In this document: positions 58,708 to 64,000 of the stretch, one piece after another | Numbering within the stretch: position 1 is the stretch's first letter | How the letters are laid out: every line of letters starts with the position of its first letter | Source of the DNA: Myxococcus stipitatus | GTDB taxonomy: Bacteria > Myxococcota > Myxococcia > Myxococcales > Myxococcaceae | Direction: 5' to 3' | Length of the DNA stretch: 64,000 nucleotides | Assembly (NCBI RefSeq): GCF_037414475.1 | Contig: NZ_CP147913.1 | Location: 9,186,501 to 9,250,500 of the forward strand | The notes under the pieces: model-generated | Seen by the model: the letters and a program-made list of their open reading frames with translations, nothing else | The model's database searches: none | What the model was told of the DNA's origin: nothing | Position numbers and translations under genes: made by a program

Positions 58708-58758
58708 GGCCCTGGAGTTTCCGGAGAAATCCGGTGACTCCAGGGCCTTCACCTTTTT
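58708..58758 (+). terminator. Terminator after tRNA-Pro
   Basis: GGCCCTGGAGT (58708-58718) and ACTCCAGGGCC (58737-58747) are perfect inverted copies, with a small inner CCGGA/TCCGG stem, followed by TTCACCTTTTT. Confidence 0.8.
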
Positions 58759-58860
58759 GGGCTTCTGGAGCCCCGCTGCGTTCCTCTCGCTGATCGCGAC
58801 CGCGGCGCCCATCTCACTCCTGACGAGCGCAGCACCCAGGTCTCGCGGTGCCACCGTATG

Positions 58861-58888
58861 CGCTGCCCGCCCGGTTTCGCGGGCAGCG
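58861..58888 (-). terminator. Hairpin downstream of the NRPS gene
   Basis: CGCTGCCCGC (58861-58870) and GCGGGCAGCG (58879-58888) are a perfect 10-bp inverted repeat, 26 bp beyond the NRPS stop on the minus strand. No U-tract. The 212 bp between tRNA-Pro and the NRPS otherwise holds only the tRNA terminator. Confidence 0.45.
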
Positions 58889-58914
58889 ACGGGGCTGCTT
58901 GAGGCCGTCGTTCG

Positions 58915-61900
58915 TCAGGGCTCCTCTTCCAGCTCAGCCATCATCCGGCTCAGTTCGTCGGGGTCGACCTGAGACGCGAGCGAGGCCTCGATGTGCGTGG
59001 AGAGGTTCGCAATCGTGGGGGTCTCGAAGATCTCCCGCAGCGGCAGTTGGACGCCGAAGAGCTCATCGACTCGCGAGATGGCTTGTGTGGCGAGCAGTGA
59101 GTGGCCCCCCAGCTCGAAGAAGCTGTCGTTGCGGCCAACCTGGGAGATGCCCAACAGCTCCATGAAGATGGCTCCGAGCTGCGTTTCGATTTCGCCTCGA
59201 GGCGGCTCGAAGTCCAATCCCTGATCCATCCGCGCCCGATCCGGTGCGGGGAGCGCGTTGCGGTCGAGCTTGCCGTTGGAGGTGAGGGGCAGGGCGTCCA
59301 TCGCGACGAAGGCGGAGGGCACCATGTACTCGGGCAGTCGCTGGAGCAGGTGAGTGCGAAGGGCGGTCGTGTCCAACGCGTGGCCGTCCGTCAGGACGGC
59401 GTAGGCGACGAGGCGGATGTCACCGGGCACATCCTCGCGGACGAGGGCTACGGCCTCGTGGATGGAGGGGTGCTGAGAGAGAACGGCTTCGACTTCGCCC
59501 AACTCGATGCGGAAGCCGCGCAACTTCACCTGCGAGTCGGCGCGGCCGAGGAAGTCGAGCTCACCCGAGGCCAGCCAACGCACGCGGTCCCCGGTGCGGT
59601 AGAGGCGCGCGCCGGGGGGGGAGGTGAAGGGGTTGGGGATGAAGCGCTCGGCGGTGAGGTCCGGGCGGTGCAGGTAACCCCGGGCGAGGCCAGGGCCGCC
59701 GACGTAGAGCTCCCCAGGCACGCCCAGGGGGACGGGGTGAAGGGCTGAGTCGAGGACGTACAACCGCACGTTGGGAAGAGCGCGGCCAATGGTGAGGTGA
59801 TTGGGATTGACGGAGCCGGGAGTCACGGAGGCGCAGACGGTGACTTCGGTGGGGCCGTAGGCGTTGAGCAGCAAGCGGCCGTGGCCCCAGCGTCGGGCTA
59901 GTTCAGCAGGCAGGGCCTCTCCAGCGGAGGCGAGCGTGCGCAGCGAGTCGAGGCCTTCGGGCGAAGTCTGCGCCAGCACGGAAGGCGTGAGGGTGGCGGT
60001 GGTGATGGCCTGCTTCTGAAGCAGCGATTGAAGGGGCAGGCCGGGCATGAGGGCGTCGCGCGGGGCCAGGCAGAGTTGTGCGCCGCTGAGGAGTGCGGAG
60101 AAGCATTCCCAGACGGAGGCGTCGAAGCCGAAGGCGGCGAACTGAAGAGCCTTCTGTCCGGGCTCCAGGCGAAGGGCGCCCGCGGCGGCGAGAGCGGTAT
60201 TGCAGAGGCCGCGGTGAGTGAGGAGTGTGCCCTTGGGCTGACCGGTGGAGCCGGAGGTGAAGATGACGTAGGCCAACTGGTCTGCGTGGGCGACGGAAGG
60301 CAGGTTGTCGTCGGGAAGAGAAGAGAGCTGTGCCCAGTCGGAGTCGAGGCAGAAGAGCAGCTCGTTCTGGCTGGGGAGTTCGTCCGCGAGGTGTTGCTGG
60401 GTGAGGAGAACAGGGACAGCGGCCTGCTGAAGCATGAAGGCGAGGCGTTGAGCAGGGTAGCTGGGGTCCAGCGGGACGTAGGCGCCGCCAGCCTTGAGCA
60501 CGCCGAGCATGGCTACGGCCATGTCGAGGGAGCGCTCGACGCAGAGGCCGACGAGGGTGTCGGGGCCGACGCCGAGAGAGCGCAGGTGGCGAGCGAGCTG
60601 GTTGGCTCGAGAGTTGAGCTGGAGGTAGGTGAGGGAAGAGGACTCGAAGCTGACGGCTGGCGCGTGAGGCGTGCGCTGCACCTGGGCTTCGAAGAGCTGG
60701 TGAGCGGTGGTGTCTGGACGCTCCAGATGCGTCTGGTTCCAGTCCACGAGCAGTTGCTGGCGCTCGGAGGCGGGCAGCATGGGCAACTGAGAGAGGCGCA
60801 GACTCGGAGCGGTTACGGCCGACTCCAGCAGCGTCCTCAGGTGGCCCATCATCCGCTCGATGGTCTGCGCCTCGAACAGGTCCGTGCTGTATTCGCAGAA
60901 AGCCGAGAGGCCTTGCTCGGTTTCATTGAACGACAGCGTGAGGTCGAACTTCGACGTGTGGTGTATCGACGGGACCATCTCCATCGTGAGGTCCGGCAGC
61001 TCCAGCTTGCTCCGAGGCTGATTCTGGAGGACGAGCTTGACCTGGAAGAGGGGCGCGTGACCGAGGCTGCGCTCGGGGTTGAGTTCGCGCACCAATTCCT
61101 CGAAGGGCACGTCCTGGTGGGCGTAGGCCCCCAGAGACACCTCTCGCACTCGGCCGAGCAGCTCGCGGAAGGTGGGGTCTCCGTCGAGCTTCGTGCGCAT
61201 GACGAGCTGATTGATGAAGAAGCCGATGAGGCCCTCGGTCTCCGCATGTGTGCGATTGGCGATGTCGGTGCCGACGACGATATCTGTCTGTCCTGAGTAG
61301 CGGGCCAGCAGCACGTCGAAGGCGGCTAGCAGCGTCATGTACAGCGTGACGCCCTCGCGCTGGCTCAGCGTCTTCATCGCCGTCACCAACTCCAAGGGGA
61401 GCCCGAACTCGTAGTTCTCTCCTTGGACGGTGCGCGCCGTCGGACGCGGCTTGTCGGTGGGCAGCTGCAGCAGTTGAGGAATGCCGTCGAGTTGCTGGCG
61501 CCACCAGCCCAACTGGCTCTGGAGCACCTCGCCCTCAAGCCACTGGCGCTGCCATGCGGCGTAGTCGGCGTATTGGATGGCCAGCTCGGGCAGCGGCGAG
61601 GGCTGGCCCGCGCTGAGCGCCACGTAGCCCGTGGCCACCTCGCGCACGAGGATGCTCATGGACCAACCGTCCGAGATGATGTGGTGCATCGTCAGCAGCA
61701 GCACATGTCTGCGCTCGGCCAGCCTCAGCAGCGTGACGCGCATCAGCGGAGCCCGTGACAGCTCGAAGGGACGCTTTGCCTCTTCGCTGGTGAGGCGCTC
61801 TACCTCGGCCTCCAGCTCGGTTGACGACAGACCAGACAGGTCCACCACGGGCACAGGCAGCGTCAACGTGGGGGTGCTGCGCTGCACCGTCGAGCCCTGC

Positions 61901-64000
61901 TCCGGATGGAACGTGGCTCGCAGCCCCTCATGGCGGCGGATGACCTCGTTGAAGCTCCTCTCCAGCGCCGAGACGTCCAGCACGCCCTCCAGCCGCAGGG
62001 CCACCGGCATGTTGTAGAGCGGGCTGTCCGGCTCGAGCTGGTTGAGGAACAAGAGGCGGTGCTGCGCGAACGACAGTGGCAGTGTGCTCCCTCGCGCATG
62101 GGGCTGGAGCGGCGGGGCCTGGACGCCCTGATCGGCCCGAGCCGCCACCGCGATGCGCGCCGAGAGCGCGGCCACAGTGCGCAGCTCGAAGAGGTCGCTG
62201 AGCGGCAGTTCCACCTGGAAGGCACTTCGAATGCGGCTGGTGACCTGGGTGGCCAGCAGCGAATGGCCGCCAAGGTCGAAGAAGTCATCATCCGTACTCA
62301 CCACGTCCACGGCCAGCAGCTCACGCCAGATGGCGGCGATGATCTCCTCCACGGGCGTGCGCGGAGCGATGAAGGGTTTGTCCTTCTCGCGTGAGAGCTC
62401 CGGAGCAGGCAATGCGCTGCGGTCGAGCTTGTCGTTGGAGGTGAGGGGCAGGGCGTCCATCGCGACGAAGGCGGAGGGCACCATGTACTCGGGCAGCCGC
62501 TGGAGCAGGTGAGTGCGAAGGGCGGCCGTGTCCAACGCGTGGCCGTCCGCCAGGACGACGTAGGCGACGAGGCGGCTGTCACCAGGGACGTCCTCGCGCA
62601 CGAGGGCGACAGCCTCGTGGATGGAGGGGTGCTGAGAGAGGACGGCTTCGACTTCGCCCAACTCGATGCGGAAGCCACGCAGCTTCACCTGGGAGTCGGC
62701 GCGGCCGAGGAAGTCGAGCTCACCCGAGACGAGCCAACGCACGCGGTCCCCGGTGCGGTAGAGGCGCGCGCCGGGGGTGGAGGTGAAGGGGTTGGGGATG
62801 AAGCGCTCGGCGGTGAGGTCCGGGCGGTGGAGGTAGCCCCGAGCGAGGCCAGGGCCGCCGACGTAGAGCTCCCCAGGCACGCCCAGGGGGACGGGGTGGA
62901 GGGCGGAGTCGAGGACGTACAACCGCACGTTGGGCAGCGCACGGCCAATGGTGAGGAGGCTGGGGTTGACGGGGCCGGGAGTCACGGAGGCGCAGACGGT
63001 GACTTCGGTGGGGCCGTAGGCGTTGAGAAGCAGGCGGCCGTGGCCCCAGCGTCGGGCCAGTTCAGGAGGCAGGGCCTCACCAGCGGAGGCGAGGGTGCGA
63101 AGCGAGTCGAGGCCTTCGGGCGAAGTCTGCGCGAGAACGGAGGGCGTGAGAGTGGCGGTGGTGATGGCCTGCTTCTGAAGCAGCGAGTGAAGGGGCAGGC
63201 CGGGCATGAGGGCGTCGCGCGGGGCCAAGCAGAGTTGTGCGCCGCTGAGGAGAGCGGAGAAGCATTCCCAGACGGAGGCGTCGAAGCCGAAGGCGGCGAA
63301 CTGAAGAGCCTTCTGCCCCGGCTCCAGGCGGAGGGCGCCCGCGGCGGCGAGAGCGGTGTTGCAGAGGCCGCGGTGAGTGAGGAGTGTGCCCTTGGGCAGG
63401 CCGGTGGAGCCAGAGGTGAAGATGACGTAGGCGAGGTTTTCACCGCCGCTGAGGGGGGCGAGGTTGTCGTCGGGAAGAGAAGAGAGCTGTGCCCAGTCGG
63501 AGTCGAGGCAGAAGAGCAGCTCGTTCTGGCTGGGGAGTTCGTCCGCGAGGTGTTGCTGGGTGAGGAGAACGGGGACGGCGGCCTGCTGGAGCATGAAGGC
63601 GAGGCGTTGAGCAGGGTAGCTGGGGTCCAGCGGGACGTAGGCGCCACCGGCCTTGAGAACGCCGAGCAGGGCGACGGCCATGTCGAGGGAGCGCTCGACG
63701 CAGAGGCCGACGAGGGTGTCGGGGCCGACGCCGAGAGAGCGCAGGTGGCGAGCGAGTTGGTTGGCGCGGGAGTTGAGCTGGAGGTAGGTGAGGGAAGAGG
63801 ACTCGAAGCTGACGGCGGGAGCGTGAGGCGTGCGCAGCACCTGGGCTTCGAAGAGCTGGTGAGCGGTGGTGTCGGGGCGCTCCAGGTGCGTCTGGTTCCA
63901 GTCCACGAGCAGTTGCTGGCGCTCGGAGGCGGGCAGCATGGGCAACTGAGAGAGGCGCAGACTCGGAGTGGTTACGGCCGACTCCAGCAGCGTCTTCAGG
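58915..64000 (-). CDS. Non-ribosomal peptide synthetase, 3' part (A-PCP-C-A-PCP), 5' end outside the window
   Basis: The frame is open from the window edge to the stop at 58917-58915, at least 1694 residues. In order: the end of a condensation domain (LKTLLESAVTTPSLRLSQL), A1, PCP1 (FFDLGGHSLL, phosphopantetheine Ser codon at 62260-62262), C domain with MHHIISDGWS (LCL-type), A2, PCP2 (FFELGGHSLL, Ser codon 59098-59100), then a short tail ending DELSRMMAELEEEP. Both A domains give the same specificity residues by alignment to GrsA (FDASVW, TLTPSVL, TLASAGEA, NAYGPTEVTVC), reading D-A-W-T-A-A-A-V-C-K, close to the Phe-type code. No epimerase, thioesterase or reductase follows. The acidic tail may dock to a downstream partner encoded elsewhere. 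Confidence 0.95.
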   Translation of the reverse strand, partial: LKTLLESAVTTPSLRLSQLPMLPASERQQLLVDWNQTHLERPDTTAHQLFEAQVLRTPHAPAVSFESSSLTYLQLNSRANQLARHLRSLGVGPDTLVGLCVERSLDMAVALLGVLKAGGAYVPLDPSYPAQRLAFMLQQAAVPVLLTQQHLADELPSQNELLFCLDSDWAQLSSLPDDNLAPLSGGENLAYVIFTSGSTGLPKGTLLTHRGLCNTALAAAGALRLEPGQKALQFAAFGFDASVWECFSALLSGAQLCLAPRDALMPGLPLHSLLQKQAITTATLTPSVLAQTSPEGLDSLRTLASAGEALPPELARRWGHGRLLLNAYGPTEVTVCASVTPGPVNPSLLTIGRALPNVRLYVLDSALHPVPLGVPGELYVGGPGLARGYLHRPDLTAERFIPNPFTSTPGARLYRTGDRVRWLVSGELDFLGRADSQVKLRGFRIELGEVEAVLSQHPSIHEAVALVREDVPGDSRLVAYVVLADGHALDTAALRTHLLQRLPEYMVPSAFVAMDALPLTSNDKLDRSALPAPELSREKDKPFIAPRTPVEEIIAAIWRELLAVDVVSTDDDFFDLGGHSLLATQVTSRIRSAFQVELPLSDLFELRTVAALSARIAVAARADQGVQAPPLQPHARGSTLPLSFAQHRLLFLNQLEPDSPLYNMPVALRLEGVLDVSALERSFNEVIRRHEGLRATFHPEQGSTVQRSTPTLTLPVPVVDLSGLSSTELEAEVERLTSEEAKRPFELSRAPLMRVTLLRLAERRHVLLLTMHHIISDGWSMSILVREVATGYVALSAGQPSPLPELAIQYADYAAWQRQWLEGEVLQSQLGWWRQQLDGIPQLLQLPTDKPRPTARTVQGENYEFGLPLELVTAMKTLSQREGVTLYMTLLAAFDVLLARYSGQTDIVVGTDIANRTHAETEGLIGFFINQLVMRTKLDGDPTFRELLGRVREVSLGAYAHQDVPFEELVRELNPERSLGHAPLFQVKLVLQNQPRSKLELPDLTMEMVPSIHHTSKFDLTLSFNETEQGLSAFCEYSTDLFEAQTIERMMGHLRTLLESAVTAPSLRLSQLPMLPASERQQLLVDWNQTHLERPDTTAHQLFEAQVQRTPHAPAVSFESSSLTYLQLNSRANQLARHLRSLGVGPDTLVGLCVERSLDMAVAMLGVLKAGGAYVPLDPSYPAQRLAFMLQQAAVPVLLTQQHLADELPSQNELLFCLDSDWAQLSSLPDDNLPSVAHADQLAYVIFTSGSTGQPKGTLLTHRGLCNTALAAAGALRLEPGQKALQFAAFGFDASVWECFSALLSGAQLCLAPRDALMPGLPLQSLLQKQAITTATLTPSVLAQTSPEGLDSLRTLASAGEALPAELARRWGHGRLLLNAYGPTEVTVCASVTPGSVNPNHLTIGRALPNVRLYVLDSALHPVPLGVPGELYVGGPGLARGYLHRPDLTAERFIPNPFTSPPGARLYRTGDRVRWLASGELDFLGRADSQVKLRGFRIELGEVEAVLSQHPSIHEAVALVREDVPGDIRLVAYAVLTDGHALDTTALRTHLLQRLPEYMVPSAFVAMDALPLTSNGKLDRNALPAPDRARMDQGLDFEPPRGEIETQLGAIFMELLGISQVGRNDSFFELGGHSLLATQAISRVDELFGVQLPLREIFETPTIANLSTHIEASLASQVDPDELSRMMAELEEEP
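59256..60841 (-). repeat. NRPS direct repeat, copy in module 2
   Basis: Nearly identical at DNA level to 62415-64000, offset by 3159 bp, which is one module. It covers the A domain and the junction with the preceding C domain. Most divergence is in short patches, for example around 60272-60310, while flanking stretches of dozens of bases are identical or nearly so. Confidence 0.85.
62415..64000 (-). repeat. NRPS direct repeat, copy in module 1
   Basis: Partner of 59256-60841. The match continues up to the window edge, so its true upstream limit is outside. Such repeats are typical of recently duplicated or gene-converted modules and can cause mis-assembly. Confidence 0.85.

Overview
The window is high-GC, densely coded DNA that looks myxobacterial (Myxococcota, Myxococcus/Corallococcus-like). 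Pointers are the many lipoproteins, gluzincin metalloproteases, an ELWxxDGT-repeat lipoprotein, PilZ and PEGA proteins, a giant DUF3686-type ATPase and a large NRPS. The assignment rests on gene content and composition only.

Layout: (1) 1-21.1 kb is a mixed chromosomal region: a truncated zinc metalloprotease gene, a 2OG-Fe(II) oxygenase divergent from an O-methyltransferase, a three-gene set of YqiJ-like membrane protein, flotillin-like SPFH protein and 1839-aa ATPase, then expansin, VWA/YfbK-like lipoprotein, VOC protein, DUF1624-type membrane protein, Tat-pirin, MFS pump and a Cys-rich lipoprotein. (2) 21.5-37.8 kb (perhaps to 38.5 kb) is one minus-strand, tightly coupled operon for a contractile phage-tail-like particle. 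In transcription order it runs sheath, tube, assembly-chaperone-like protein, a 529-aa disordered protein where a tape measure is expected, gpD-like hub, gpN-like adaptor, helical protein, gpV spike, a protein with three internal repeats, gp25/gpW, a small structural protein, gpJ, gpI, an S74 fibre, a coiled coil, and two unassigned proteins. No capsid, portal, terminase, integrase, lysis or AAA+ gene is seen in it. (3) 38.7-51.2 kb holds lipoproteins, two gluzincin peptidases flanking a cold-shock gene, a methyltransferase, FKBP, PilZ, an LPP20-like protein, a PEGA-like protein, an AI-2E family membrane protein and a family-5 uracil-DNA glycosylase. (4) 51.3-58.7 kb is the translation block tRNA-Val, thrS, rpmI, rplT, pheS, pheT, ihfA, tRNA-Pro; infC is missing from its usual place between thrS and rpmI. 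(5) 58.9-64.0 kb (minus strand) is the 3' part of an NRPS gene with two near-identical adenylation modules and no thioesterase.

The strongest candidate for a little-described system is the headless contractile-tail operon. The RNA-level architecture around thrS, pheS and the giant ATPase, and the duplicated NRPS modules, also deserve a look. All functions are inferred from motifs, gene order and recalled family knowledge; no database search was possible.
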